NCBI RefSeq assembly: GCF_923079645.1
Contig: NZ_CAKLPY010000003.1
Span: forward strand, 238,506-302,505
Origin: Emticicia aquatica
Lineage (GTDB): Bacteria; Bacteroidota; Bacteroidia; Cytophagales; Spirosomataceae
Length of the DNA stretch: 64,000 bases
Reading direction: 5' to 3'
The position numbers were made by a program, and so were the translations under genes. Below the pieces are notes generated by a model, which made no database searches, was not told the origin of the DNA, and was given only the letters and a program-made list of their open reading frames with translations. Of this stretch, positions 52,596-61,274 are shown one piece after another. The first letter of the stretch is position 1. Every line of letters starts with the position of its first letter.

Positions 52596-52810
52596 TGCTC
52601 TTGTTTGTTTTTCTTCTTTTCTTGAAATTTCACATAAACTAAATAAAAACCAATAATTAAGACAATTAATGCCAAAACAAAGTGGCCTTTCTGCACAAGT
52701 TGTTTGGTTGCCAAACTTCCATAATATTGGACAATTACTTCAATAATTGAGGCTAAAATGAGTAGGCTCAACATGATGATTGGTAATTTTTTTTGTAAAT
52801 TCTCCGACAT
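52592..52810 (-). CDS. Small two-TM membrane protein, coupled to thioredoxin
   Basis: A 72-residue protein with two membrane helices (LPIIMLSLLILASIIEVIV and GHFVLALIVLIIGFYLVYV) and a basic tail (KFQEKKKNKQEQ). No family was recognised. Its 3' end overlaps the thioredoxin start by 4 bases, so it is the first gene of a two-gene operon. An involvement in membrane-linked disulfide exchange cannot be shown, as it has no Cys. Confidence 0.7.
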   Translation of the reverse strand: MSENLQKKLPIIMLSLLILASIIEVIVQYYGSLATKQLVQKGHFVLALIVLIIGFYLVYVKFQEKKKNKQEQ

Positions 52811-52879
52811 CGATATAAGTTTTAGTGTTTATGTTATATTTGCAAATATAATATACTTCAAAACATTCGACTCTATATA

Positions 52880-54277
52880 ATGGAAAACATTTCAAGAAGA
52901 AATCTGCTAAAAACCTTTGGTTTAACCGCAGGCGGATTGTCATTGTTTAATATTGACTCTCTTGCCGAAACTGCTGATAATCAAGAAATTGTCATTCCAA
53001 ATGATGAGCGATACATCTCACTTGATAAACCTGTAACGGCTATTGTTTTGGGAGCAGGAAATCGTGGAAATGTATATGGTCGTTTTGCACTGGCTTTTCC
53101 AAATGAACTGGATATGGTTGGGGTTGCTGAACCAATTCCATTTCGAAATGACCGTTTTGCTAAATCTCATAATATCGAAGAAAAGAACCGATTTAAAACT
53201 TGGGAAGATGTGTTCAAAGTTCCCAAATTTGCTGATGCTATCATTATTTCTACGCCCGACTGGTTGCATTACGGGCCAGCCATGAAGGCTCTTGAAATGG
53301 GGTATGATGTGCTGCTCGAAAAACCAATTTCACCGTCGATGCAAGAATGCTTAGAGATTTTGGCAATGGCAAAGAAAACCAAACGAATTATTGCTGTTTG
53401 TCATGTTTTGCGTTATACACCTTATTTTAAAAAACTCAAGGAAATTGCAGGAAGCGGTCAATTTGGTAAGTTAATAAGCGTCAATCACTTAGAAGGTATC
53501 GAATATGCACACATGGCACATTCTTATGTGAGAGGAAATTGGCACGTAGCCAAAGATACAAATCCTATTATTTTGGCTAAATCTTGCCATGACCTTGATA
53601 TTTTGCGTTGGATTATCGGAAAACCGTGTAAAAGTATCTCTGCCTACGGTTCGTTGACTTGGTTTAAGCGTGAAAATGCCCCCGAAGGTAGCACTGACCG
53701 CTGTACAGATGGCTGTAAAGTGGAAGCAGAATGCCCGTTTTCGGCAATCAGAATTTACCAAAAAGAAAAACAACGAATCAACGTTTTGGATGTTACTGAT
53801 GATTTAACCAAACAAAGTGACGAAATTTACGAAAAATTAAAAACATCTCAGTACGGACGATGTGTTTATCGAATGGATAATGACCAACCCGACCATTATA
53901 CAACATCGATGGAGTTTGAAGGTGGTACAACTGTGAGTTTTGCCATGGAAGCATTTACTTCATTTGAACACCGAAAAACCCGCTTGATGTTTTCGCAAGG
54001 TGAAGTTTGGGGAGATATGAATCAAATTCAAACCTATGATTTCAGAACAAAAGAAACTACTTCTTGGAAAGCAAACGAACAACCCGAATACAAAAACCAA
54101 GCATCAGGCCATGGAGGTGGTGATTATGGTTTGGCTCGTAATTTTGTGCAGGCAGTTGCCCAAAATAAACCCGAACTTCTGACATCAACCATTGAGGCTT
54201 CAATTGAAAGCCACATCATGGGTTTTATGGCTGAAAAAAGCCGACTTAACAAACAAATGGTAGAGGTGAAAATATAA
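52880..54277 (+). CDS. Tat-exported Gfo/Idh/MocA-family oxidoreductase
   Basis: A 465-residue protein. The N-terminus has a Tat signal (S-R-R-N-L-L-K-T-F-G), then a Rossmann domain (VTAIVLGAGNRGNVYGRFAL), and the EKP motif in YDVLLEKPISPSMQECLEIL. A cysteine-bearing insert (TDRCTDGCKVEAECPFSAIR) distinguishes it from the 33-kb paralogue. The C-terminal substrate part (GHGGGDYGLARNFVQAV) is typical. It acts on a sugar or polyol in the periplasm, with tightly bound NAD(P). The next gene, a small lipoprotein, follows five bases later. Confidence 0.9.
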   Translation: MENISRRNLLKTFGLTAGGLSLFNIDSLAETADNQEIVIPNDERYISLDKPVTAIVLGAGNRGNVYGRFALAFPNELDMVGVAEPIPFRNDRFAKSHNIEEKNRFKTWEDVFKVPKFADAIIISTPDWLHYGPAMKALEMGYDVLLEKPISPSMQECLEILAMAKKTKRIIAVCHVLRYTPYFKKLKEIAGSGQFGKLISVNHLEGIEYAHMAHSYVRGNWHVAKDTNPIILAKSCHDLDILRWIIGKPCKSISAYGSLTWFKRENAPEGSTDRCTDGCKVEAECPFSAIRIYQKEKQRINVLDVTDDLTKQSDEIYEKLKTSQYGRCVYRMDNDQPDHYTTSMEFEGGTTVSFAMEAFTSFEHRKTRLMFSQGEVWGDMNQIQTYDFRTKETTSWKANEQPEYKNQASGHGGGDYGLARNFVQAVAQNKPELLTSTIEASIESHIMGFMAEKSRLNKQMVEVKI

Positions 54278-54282
54278 AAATC

Positions 54283-54666
54283 ATGCGTAAAATAATAATA
54301 GTATTGAGCCTTTTGGCTTTTATGGCTTGTCAAAAGAAAAAAGCCGATTTAGGAACATTCGACCTGCAAAGTTTCAAAACCGATAGAGGTGGCTGTGAGG
54401 GAAAACGGGTAAAATTAATCGAAGAATTGAAAATTCTTCGACCTAAAATATTAGGACTGACCGAAAATCAAATAGTTGAAAATTTTGGTCGTTATGATTT
54501 TCAAATTTTGAGTCGTCGAAATGAGAAAGTTTTTGTATTTTACCTAGAAAAAGGAACCCATTGCGAAAGTATTCAGAATCCAACACAAGCTCGTTCAATG
54601 ATTTTATATTTCAACGCAGCAAGCCTAGTAAAGGAGGTTTCTTTCCAATTTGGTAGTCCGATTTAA
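54283..54666 (+). CDS. Small lipoprotein, unknown
   Basis: A 127-residue protein with a lipoprotein signal (MRKIIIVLSLLAFMAC; Cys16) and a mature part (EELKILRPKILGLTENQIVE, FGRYDFQILSRR) that looks alpha/beta. Two further Cys residues (GGCEG, THCES) may form a disulfide. It starts five bases after the Tat-exported Gfo/Idh gene and is probably co-transcribed with it. No function is suggested by motif. Confidence 0.7.
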   Translation: MRKIIIVLSLLAFMACQKKKADLGTFDLQSFKTDRGGCEGKRVKLIEELKILRPKILGLTENQIVENFGRYDFQILSRRNEKVFVFYLEKGTHCESIQNPTQARSMILYFNAASLVKEVSFQFGSPI

Positions 54667-54695
54667 TTTTTTTGAAGAAATTTTTGAAAATTATT

Positions 54696-54724
54696 TTGTT
54701 TTCTAAATTCAACTATTACTTTTG
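54696..54724 (+). promoter_or_regulatory. Promoter of the trp operon
   Basis: TTG at 54696-54698, 18 bases, then TACTTTTG at 54717-54724, an exact Bacteroidetes promoter. Transcription would begin near 54731, about 40 bases before the leader peptide. Confidence 0.8.
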
Positions 54725-54769
54725 TATCAGTTCAGCAATTTTATAAAGTTGCTCAAAACCAAAACAAAA

Positions 54770-54823
54770 ATGACTCAATATTCAAACATAGTAAAATTCT
54801 GGTGGTGGCGTCCTTCAAAATAG
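54770..54823 (+). CDS. trpL: trp operon leader peptide
   Basis: A 17-codon ORF that reads MTQYSNIVKFWWWRPSK, with three consecutive Trp codons at 54800-54808 and a TAG stop at 54821. Its translation would report the supply of charged tRNA-Trp. It lies after an exact promoter and before a strong terminator and trpE, which is the classic arrangement of a ribosome-mediated attenuator. It is too short for normal ORF callers. Confidence 0.9.
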   Translation: MTQYSNIVKFWWWRPSK

Positions 54824-54886
54824 GATGAACAGAATTGCTATGTAAAAAATACATACAAATATTAAGCAAAGCGGCTTACTGTTCAT
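54795..54886 (+). promoter_or_regulatory. Alternative RNA pairings of the trp attenuator
   Basis: Segment 1, AATTCT (54795-54800, just before and into the first Trp codon), can pair with segment 2, AGAATT (54831-54836), to form a pause hairpin that encloses the Trp codons. If a ribosome stalls at those codons it covers segment 1, and the neighbouring ATGAACAG (54825-54832) can instead pair with CTGTTCAT (54879-54886). That pairing takes the end of the left terminator arm and its loop, and would act as antiterminator. Both helices are exact. Confidence 0.65.
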
Positions 54887-54907
54887 ATCAGTAAGCCGCT
54901 TTTTTTT
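54868..54907 (+). terminator. trp attenuator terminator
   Basis: AAAGCGGCTTACTG (54868-54881) pairs perfectly with CAGTAAGCCGCTTT (54889-54902), a 14-bp GC-rich stem with a 7-base loop, followed by T to 54907. It lies between trpL and trpE, 25 bases before trpE, so it must be conditionally bypassed for the operon to be expressed. Confidence 0.93.
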
Positions 54908-54931
54908 GACTCAATTCTTATAATTTATATA

Positions 54932-56359
54932 ATGAAATCAGCTTATAAAATAACAACTCGCCACAAACGCTTACTCGCCGATACGCTTACGCCTGTTGGA
55001 ATTTTCTTGCGTTTACGTGAACATTATCCTCATTCGGTTATTCTTGAAAGTGCCGATTATCATGCTATGCACAATAGCTTTAGCTACATTGCGTGCGATG
55101 AAGTAGCAAGTTTTCAATTAGACAATGATGTGGTTACACAAAAATTTCCTGATGGAAAGAACGAAACATTTCCGCTACAAAATCGTAAAGATGGCGTAAA
55201 AGTTTTGCAGGAATTTGCAGCAAAATTTGAAAACCCGAAAAGCGAATTTCCTTTTATTACTAATGGACTTTTTGGACATATCACTTATGATTCGGTTGAA
55301 TATTTTGAAGATATTGAGATTCAAGAGAAAAGTGTTGAAACGGCAATTCCGCAGATTTTGTACCGAGTTTACCGTTATGTGATTGCGATTAATCATTTCA
55401 AAGACGAACTTTACATCTTTGAACATACTTATACGCCCGAAGGCAAAGAACCAAAACTTGTTGAGGAAGGCCTTGAAACACTTGAGTTTTTTGTTAAAAA
55501 TCCGAGAATGGGCAGCGTGAAATTCAAAGCAGAGGAAACCGAAGTCTCAAATTTGGATGATGATTCGATGCGAGAAATTATCAATAAATGCATCGGACAT
55601 TGTTTGCGTGGTGATGTGTTTCAGATTGTGCCTTCTCGTAGGTTTTCAAGAAAATTTGAAGGCGATGATTTTAATGTTTATCGTGCCTTACGTTCAATCA
55701 ATCCTTCACCATATTTGTTTTATTTTGATGGCGGAGATTACCATATTTTCGGTAGTTCGCCAGAAAAGCAAATTCTTATTAAAGATGGTCAAGCTGAAAT
55801 TCATCCAATTGCTGGAACTTTCAGACGAACTGGCGATGATGAACATGATACCGAATTGGCTCGTCAATTACACGCCGACCCGAAGGAGTCAGCCGAACAT
55901 GTAATGTTGGTAGATTTGGCGAGAAATGACCTTTCACGAAGTGCCGAAAATGTCAAAGTAGAGACTTTCAAAGAAGTACAGTTTTACAGCCATGTGATTC
56001 ATCTAGTATCCAAAGTGACAGGAAAAATGCACCAAGGTACAAATCCTTTGCAATTGGTGGCGGATACTTTTCCTGCAGGAACACTTTCAGGAGCTCCGAA
56101 ACACAATGCCATGACAATCATAAATAAGTTTGAACCAACCAATCGTAGTATTTACGGAGGAGCAATCGGTTTTATGGATTTTAAAGGAAATTTCAATCAT
56201 GCCATTGCAATTCGTACATTTTTGAGCAAAAACAATACACTTTTCTACCAAGCAGGTATGGGCGTAGTTGCAAAATCAGATGTTGAATTAGAAATGAAAG
56301 AAGTGCATTTGAAACTGGCAGCATTAAGAAAAGCAATCGAAATGGCAGCGGAGATTTGA
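54932..56359 (+). CDS. trpE: Anthranilate synthase component I
   Basis: A 475-residue chorismate-using enzyme. It has the N-terminal regulatory region with the L-E-S-A motif (VILESADYHAMHNSFSYIAC) that binds the feedback inhibitor tryptophan, followed by the catalytic domain: DVFQIVPSRRF, PSPYLFYFDGGDYHIFGSSP, HPIAGTFRRT, LVDLARNDLSR, and GTLSGAPKHNAMTII. These are the chorismate and Mg-binding regions. With TrpG it makes anthranilate. It lies directly after the attenuator. Confidence 0.97.
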   Translation: MKSAYKITTRHKRLLADTLTPVGIFLRLREHYPHSVILESADYHAMHNSFSYIACDEVASFQLDNDVVTQKFPDGKNETFPLQNRKDGVKVLQEFAAKFENPKSEFPFITNGLFGHITYDSVEYFEDIEIQEKSVETAIPQILYRVYRYVIAINHFKDELYIFEHTYTPEGKEPKLVEEGLETLEFFVKNPRMGSVKFKAEETEVSNLDDDSMREIINKCIGHCLRGDVFQIVPSRRFSRKFEGDDFNVYRALRSINPSPYLFYFDGGDYHIFGSSPEKQILIKDGQAEIHPIAGTFRRTGDDEHDTELARQLHADPKESAEHVMLVDLARNDLSRSAENVKVETFKEVQFYSHVIHLVSKVTGKMHQGTNPLQLVADTFPAGTLSGAPKHNAMTIINKFEPTNRSIYGGAIGFMDFKGNFNHAIAIRTFLSKNNTLFYQAGMGVVAKSDVELEMKEVHLKLAALRKAIEMAAEI

Positions 56360-56394
56360 TTGAGTAATAAACAAGTAAAAACAAAATCAAAAAC

Positions 56395-56961
56395 ATGAAA
56401 ATTTTAGTTCTCGATAATTACGATTCATTTGTTTATAACTTAGTCTATATTTTAAAAGAATTAGGCGGAGATGTGGACGTTTTCAGAAATGATAAAATCA
56501 GCGTGGAAGATGTAGAAAAATACGATAAAATTTTGCTTTCACCTGGCCCAGGTATTCCCGAAGAAGCTGGAATAATGCTTGATTTGATAAAACAATATGC
56601 TCCTACCAAATCAATTTTTGGCGTATGTTTGGGGCATCAAGCCATCGGTGAGGCTTTCGGAGCAAAATTGCATAATATGGGCGAAGTTTTACATGGCGTT
56701 ACAACGAAATGTATTATCACTGACCCGAATGAAGTGCTTTTTCAAGGAATTCCCAAAGAAATAGACGTTTGTCGTTATCATTCTTGGACGGTTGTTCCTG
56801 AAACAATGCCAGTCGATTTAAAAATCACCGCCATTGATGAAAAAGGTTTCGTAATGGCTGAGGCTCACCAAAAGTATGATGTTCGAGGGGTACAATTCCA
56901 CCCTGAAGCATACCTGACTCAACATGGGGTTAGAATGGTAGAAAATTGGATGAAATCGTAG
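56395..56961 (+). CDS. trpG: Anthranilate synthase component II (glutamine amidotransferase)
   Basis: A 188-residue class I glutaminase. It starts MKILVLDNYDSFVYNLVYIL, and has the oxyanion strand LLSPGPGIPEEAG, the nucleophile Cys in FGVCLGHQAIGEAFG, and the His-Glu pair in RGVQFHPEAYLT. It releases ammonia from glutamine for TrpE. It is 35 bases downstream of trpE and not fused to trpD. Confidence 0.97.
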   Translation: MKILVLDNYDSFVYNLVYILKELGGDVDVFRNDKISVEDVEKYDKILLSPGPGIPEEAGIMLDLIKQYAPTKSIFGVCLGHQAIGEAFGAKLHNMGEVLHGVTTKCIITDPNEVLFQGIPKEIDVCRYHSWTVVPETMPVDLKITAIDEKGFVMAEAHQKYDVRGVQFHPEAYLTQHGVRMVENWMKS

Positions 56962-57012
56962 TTTGTGAAACCCAATTAATGAAATCAAGAATCAGTAAAA
57001 TCATAGTTTTGA

Positions 57013-58002
57013 ATGAAACAATACCTAAACCAACTCCTTGAAGGACTGTCGCTCACCAAAATACATGCCCAAGAAGCTTTACTAAAAATCGGTCATGGAG
57101 AAGTGAATAATTCTCAAATTGCTGCTTTTTTAATGGGAATTCAGCAAAAAGGTATCACTGTTGATGAACTTGAAGGCTTTCGTGAAGCAATGCTTGAGTT
57201 GGCAGTGCAAATAGATTTATCAGATTTTGATGCAATGGATATTGTCGGTACTGGCGGAGATGGTAAAGATACGTTTAATATTTCTACAACATCGGCTTTT
57301 GTCTTGGCTGGAGCTGGACAAAATATCGCTAAACATGGCAATCATGGCGTTTCGTCTTCGGTCGGTTCGAGTACCGTTCTAGAATATTTAGGGGTTAAGT
57401 TTACAAATGATGAAAGTTATTTGAAACAAAAACTTGAAACAGCAGGTATTTGTTACATGCACGCTCCGCTTTTTCACCCAGCCATGAAATATGTCGGCCC
57501 GATTCGTAAAGAGTTAGGTATGAAAACATTTTTTAATATTTTAGGCCCATTGCTCAACCCTGCGAAGGTTAAAAAACAATTTTCAGGCGTGTATAATTTA
57601 TCAGTTTTTGATTTATATGCACAGTTATTTAGCAGAACTGCTGCAAAATTTGCTATTATTTATGACTTAGCAGGATACGATGAAATTTCTTTGACGAATG
57701 ATTTTCAGATTTCAACGCATATCAACACAGAAAAGACTGTTCTTTCATCGCAAAGTTTAGGCTTTATTTTACAGCAACAAGCTGATATTTATGGTGGAGG
57801 AACAATTGAAGAATCGGCGGCAATTTTATTAAATGTATTAAAAAATGAAGCGACGGAGGCACAAACAAATGTAGTTTTAGCAAATGCTGGTTTGGCACTA
57901 AGCATCGCCAAAGATATAAGTCCCGAGGAAGGAATTGTACAAGCAAAAGAATCGCTATTGAGCGGAAAAGCCTTAAATTGCTTGAAAAATTTAGTAGAAT
58001 AA
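57013..58002 (+). CDS. trpD: Anthranilate phosphoribosyltransferase
   Basis: A 329-residue type III phosphoribosyltransferase. The PRPP-binding loop is IVGTGGDGKDTFNISTTSAF and the KHGNHGVSSSVGSS loop follows; NILGPLLNPAKVKKQ completes the site. It transfers phosphoribosyl to anthranilate. It is the third gene of the operon, 51 bases after trpG. Confidence 0.97.
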   Translation: MKQYLNQLLEGLSLTKIHAQEALLKIGHGEVNNSQIAAFLMGIQQKGITVDELEGFREAMLELAVQIDLSDFDAMDIVGTGGDGKDTFNISTTSAFVLAGAGQNIAKHGNHGVSSSVGSSTVLEYLGVKFTNDESYLKQKLETAGICYMHAPLFHPAMKYVGPIRKELGMKTFFNILGPLLNPAKVKKQFSGVYNLSVFDLYAQLFSRTAAKFAIIYDLAGYDEISLTNDFQISTHINTEKTVLSSQSLGFILQQQADIYGGGTIEESAAILLNVLKNEATEAQTNVVLANAGLALSIAKDISPEEGIVQAKESLLSGKALNCLKNLVE

Positions 58003-58067
58003 AAAAATGATAGAGTAAACATTCTGATTTGTTTACAAAACATTTTTTTCTCATTTACTTATTAATT

Positions 58068-58856
58068 ATGACCATATTAGATAAAATTACTGAACAAAAA
58101 GCAATCGAGGTTGCAGCCGCAAAAGCGAAAATTTCAATAGATGATTTAGAAAAAAGTGATTTTTTTTTAAGAAAGACTAATTCATTGGTTGTTAGTTTAT
58201 CAGCTGAAAATTCGACTGGAATTATTGCTGAACACAAACGAAAATCGCCATCAAAAGGAATCATTAATGACCAAGTTTCGGTCGAGAACGTAACACAAGG
58301 TTATGCAATAGCAGGAGCAGCAGGTCTTTCAGTTTTGACAGATACCGATTTTTTTGGTGGTTTAAAAGAGGATTTACATAAAGCCAGAATCGCAAATCCA
58401 TCAACACCGATTTTGCGGAAAGATTTTATGATTGATGAATACCAAATCTACGAAGCAAAAGCTTGGGGAGCAGATGTGATTTTGTTGATTGCGGCTTGCC
58501 TTTCTCCAGTTCAAATAAAAGATTTTAGCAAAAAAGCCCATGATTTAGGCCTTGAAGTTTTGTTAGAAATTCATGACCAAGAAGAATTAGACCGTAGTCC
58601 TTTAGAATATGTTGATATTGTTGGGGTAAATAACCGCAATTTGAAAAACTTCGCAGAAAATAATGTTAATGCATCTTTAGCGTTGGCTGAGAAGATTCCA
58701 GCGAATATTATTAAAATATCCGAGAGTTGTATCAGTCAGCCCGAAACCATTAATTTGCTAAAATCGGTCGGTTATAAAGGTTTTTTAATTGGTGAAACTT
58801 TCATGAAAGATGCCAATCCTGGAACAAAACTTGCTGAATTTATAGCTAAAATCTAA
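58068..58856 (+). CDS. trpC: Indole-3-glycerol-phosphate synthase
   Basis: A 262-residue TIM barrel. The motif AEHKRKSPSKGII supplies the substrate-binding lysine. ILRKDFMIDEYQIYEAKAWG and VGVNNRNLKNF complete the active site. The ATG at 58068 gives the standard start MTILDKITEQKAIEV; the upstream in-frame ATG at 58029 would add a non-conserved extension. It is a separate protein, not fused to TrpF. Confidence 0.97.
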   Translation: MTILDKITEQKAIEVAAAKAKISIDDLEKSDFFLRKTNSLVVSLSAENSTGIIAEHKRKSPSKGIINDQVSVENVTQGYAIAGAAGLSVLTDTDFFGGLKEDLHKARIANPSTPILRKDFMIDEYQIYEAKAWGADVILLIAACLSPVQIKDFSKKAHDLGLEVLLEIHDQEELDRSPLEYVDIVGVNNRNLKNFAENNVNASLALAEKIPANIIKISESCISQPETINLLKSVGYKGFLIGETFMKDANPGTKLAEFIAKI

Positions 58857-58961
58857 GAAAAAGTTTAAATTTGATAGTTTTTTTACTTTTTCCTAAAATC
58901 ATACTATCACCCCAAGTATGAAATAAAAATAAAATCTCTTGTGGGGGCAAGCGTTTTTAAT

Positions 58962-59603
58962 ATGAAACTAAAAGTATGTGGGATGCGTGATGTCGAGAAC
59001 ATTAAAGCACTCAGTGAGTTAAAACCAAATTTTATGGGTTTTATTTTCTATGACAAATCTCCACGTTTTGTTGGAGCAGAGCTAGATGTTGAAACCGTCA
59101 ACGCTTTGCCAAGAGAAATCAAAAAAGTAGGAGTTTTTGTGAATGCAACTGTTGACTTTATCTTGCAAAATGTCAGAAAATATGGCTTGAATTATGTGCA
59201 ACTTCATGGAAATGAAACACCAGATTTTTGTAAAAATCTCCGATTGAAAGGGGTAAATATTATAAAAGCCTTCCGACTGGACAATGATTTTATTTTTAGT
59301 CAACTAAATAATTATAAACCACACGTTGACTTTTTTTTGTTTGATGCCAAAGGCGAAGAATACGGCGGCAATGGTATTACATTTGATTGGACTATTTTGA
59401 AAAAGTACGATAACCAAAAACCGTTCTTTTTAGCAGGAGGAATCAGCCTTGAGAATATTGATGTTTTAGAATCAATCACTCCTAAACCTTATGCGATGGA
59501 TGTAAATAGTAAATTTGAAATATCGCCAGGAATGAAAGACATCGCAAAACTAAATGAATTGATAATGAAACTTAATCCAGAGGGGGTAGAAGTACAACAA
59601 TGA
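58962..59603 (+). CDS. trpF: Phosphoribosylanthranilate isomerase
   Basis: A 213-residue TIM barrel beginning MKLKVCGMRDVENIKAL, with catalytic Cys7 in K-V-C-G-M-R-D, the phosphate-site VQLHGNE, and catalytic Asp in FFLFDAKGEEYGGNG. The ATG at 58962 is chosen, since this is the conserved start. It catalyses the Amadori rearrangement. Its 3' end overlaps trpB by 4 bases, which indicates coupling. Confidence 0.96.
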   Translation: MKLKVCGMRDVENIKALSELKPNFMGFIFYDKSPRFVGAELDVETVNALPREIKKVGVFVNATVDFILQNVRKYGLNYVQLHGNETPDFCKNLRLKGVNIIKAFRLDNDFIFSQLNNYKPHVDFFLFDAKGEEYGGNGITFDWTILKKYDNQKPFFLAGGISLENIDVLESITPKPYAMDVNSKFEISPGMKDIAKLNELIMKLNPEGVEVQQ

Positions 59604-60793
59604 GAACCATAGAACAATCGGCTTATGCCGTTAATAATAAAGGATATTACGGAAAATTCGGCGGAGCGTATATTCCCGAAATGCTTTTTCCAAACGTGGA
59701 AGAATTACAGCAAAATTACCTTGAAATTATATATCAGCCCGCGTTTCAAGCCGAATATCATGCTTTATTGAAAGATTACGTCGGGCGTCCAACCCCATTA
59801 TTTTATGCAAATCGTTTATCCGAAAAATACCAAACCAATGTTTATTTAAAGCGTGAAGACTTGTGTCATACGGGGGCTCACAAAGTAAATAATACGATTG
59901 GACAAATATTACTAGCAAAAAAACTGGGTAAACATAAAATTGTAGCCGAAACAGGTGCTGGCCAACATGGTGTAGCAACTGCTACTGTTTGTGCGTTGAT
60001 GGGTTTGGAATGTATCGTTTATATGGGCGAAATTGACATCAAACGCCAAGCACCAAACGTGGCTCGAATGAAAATGCTCGGTGCGGAAGTTCGTCCAGCA
60101 ACGAGTGGTTCAAAAACACTCAAAGATGCAACTAACGAAGCCATGCGTCATTGGATAAATAATCCAGTCGATACGCATTATATTATAGGTTCGGTTGTTG
60201 GGCCACATCCGTATCCTGACATGGTTGCTCGTTTTCAGTCTATTATCTCCGAAGAAATCCGTTGGCAATTACTTGAAAAAACGAGTTCTGAAAATCCAGA
60301 TTATGTCATCGCTTGTGTAGGTGGAGGCTCGAATGCGGCGGGTGCATTTTATCACTATCTTGATGAATCAAGTGTTCAACTCATTGCGGCTGAAGCTGGT
60401 GGACATGGGATTAACTCTGGAATGTCAGCGGCTACTACTTTTTTAGGAAAATCAGGTGTACTTCACGGAAGCAAAAGTATTTTGATGCAAACCGAAGACG
60501 GACAAGTGGTTGAACCACATTCAATTTCTGCAGGACTAGATTATCCAGGAATTGGACCGCTGCACGCACATTTGTGGGATTCGGGTAGAGCGAAGTTCTT
60601 TGCTATTACTGATGACGAATCAATCAAAGCTGGTTTTGAACTTTCAAAACTCGAAGGAATTATTCCCGCAATTGAGTCAGCTCATGCTTTAGCCGTTTTA
60701 CCATATCTTAAAGCGACAGCTAACGAAACCGTTGTGGTGAATCTTTCAGGTCGTGGCGATAAAGATTTGGATACTTATATGAAGTATTTGTAA
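59600..60793 (+). CDS. trpB: Tryptophan synthase beta subunit
   Basis: A 397-residue PLP enzyme. It begins with YYGKFGGAYIPEML and carries PLP lysine in REDLCHTGAHKVNNTIGQ, a catalytic Glu in AETGAGQHG, and the phosphate loop CVGGGSNAAGAFYH. It condenses indole with serine. It overlaps trpF by 4 bases at its start. Confidence 0.98.
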   Translation: MRTIEQSAYAVNNKGYYGKFGGAYIPEMLFPNVEELQQNYLEIIYQPAFQAEYHALLKDYVGRPTPLFYANRLSEKYQTNVYLKREDLCHTGAHKVNNTIGQILLAKKLGKHKIVAETGAGQHGVATATVCALMGLECIVYMGEIDIKRQAPNVARMKMLGAEVRPATSGSKTLKDATNEAMRHWINNPVDTHYIIGSVVGPHPYPDMVARFQSIISEEIRWQLLEKTSSENPDYVIACVGGGSNAAGAFYHYLDESSVQLIAAEAGGHGINSGMSAATTFLGKSGVLHGSKSILMQTEDGQVVEPHSISAGLDYPGIGPLHAHLWDSGRAKFFAITDDESIKAGFELSKLEGIIPAIESAHALAVLPYLKATANETVVVNLSGRGDKDLDTYMKYL

Positions 60794-60825
60794 AATAATT
60801 CAATCCTTAAACTGTAATAAAACAA

Positions 60826-61209
60826 ATGAAAACTCTTTTTTTAGCAATCGCATTGATGTCTGTTTCATTGATGTCAAATGCACAAACACCAAAAACAGCA
60901 ACCAAAATGTTACGTCACGCAGTATTATTCAAATTTAAAGATACCAGCAGCCCAGAAGATATTAAGAAAGTAGAAGAAGCTTTTCGTGCTTTGCCAACCA
61001 AAATCAAAGAAATAGCCGATTTTGAATGGGGTATAAATAATAGCCCAGAAAACTTAAATCAAGGATTCACCCATCTTTTCTTCGTAAGTTTCAAATCAGA
61101 GAAAGACCGTGAAGTATATTTGCCTCATGCAGCTCACAAAGCATTTGTAGAAGTTTTAGGGCCACATCTCGATAAAGTTTTGGTATTAGATTATTGGGCA
61201 GGGAAATAA
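60826..61209 (+). CDS. Secreted Dabb-family (dimeric A/B barrel) protein inside the trp operon
   Basis: A 127-residue protein with a signal peptide (MKTLFLAIALMSVSLMSNA, cut before Q) and a Dabb domain: LRHAVLFKFKDTSSPEDIKK, FEWGINNSPENLNQGFTHLF, FVSFKSEKDREVYLPHAAHK, and FVEVLGPHLDKVLVLDY. The Dabb family (stress-responsive A/B barrel, ferredoxin-like) contains small dimeric proteins, some with catalytic roles in polyketide or olivetolic acid cyclisation, most unknown. It is oriented with the trp genes, 32 bases after trpB and 65 before trpA. A secreted protein is unexpected in a cytoplasmic pathway. Confidence 0.88.
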   Translation: MKTLFLAIALMSVSLMSNAQTPKTATKMLRHAVLFKFKDTSSPEDIKKVEEAFRALPTKIKEIADFEWGINNSPENLNQGFTHLFFVSFKSEKDREVYLPHAAHKAFVEVLGPHLDKVLVLDYWAGK

Positions 61210-61274
61210 CTGTGAGGCGAACAGTTGGTTCGCTTTAAAACATGATTTCTCCAACAATACATTGAAACAATAAA

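Noticed and set aside
54667..54931. T-box or riboswitch regulation of the trp operon
   Set aside because: No T-box consensus or specifier-loop pattern was seen; the leader ORF with three Trp codons plus alternative hairpins explains the region better.
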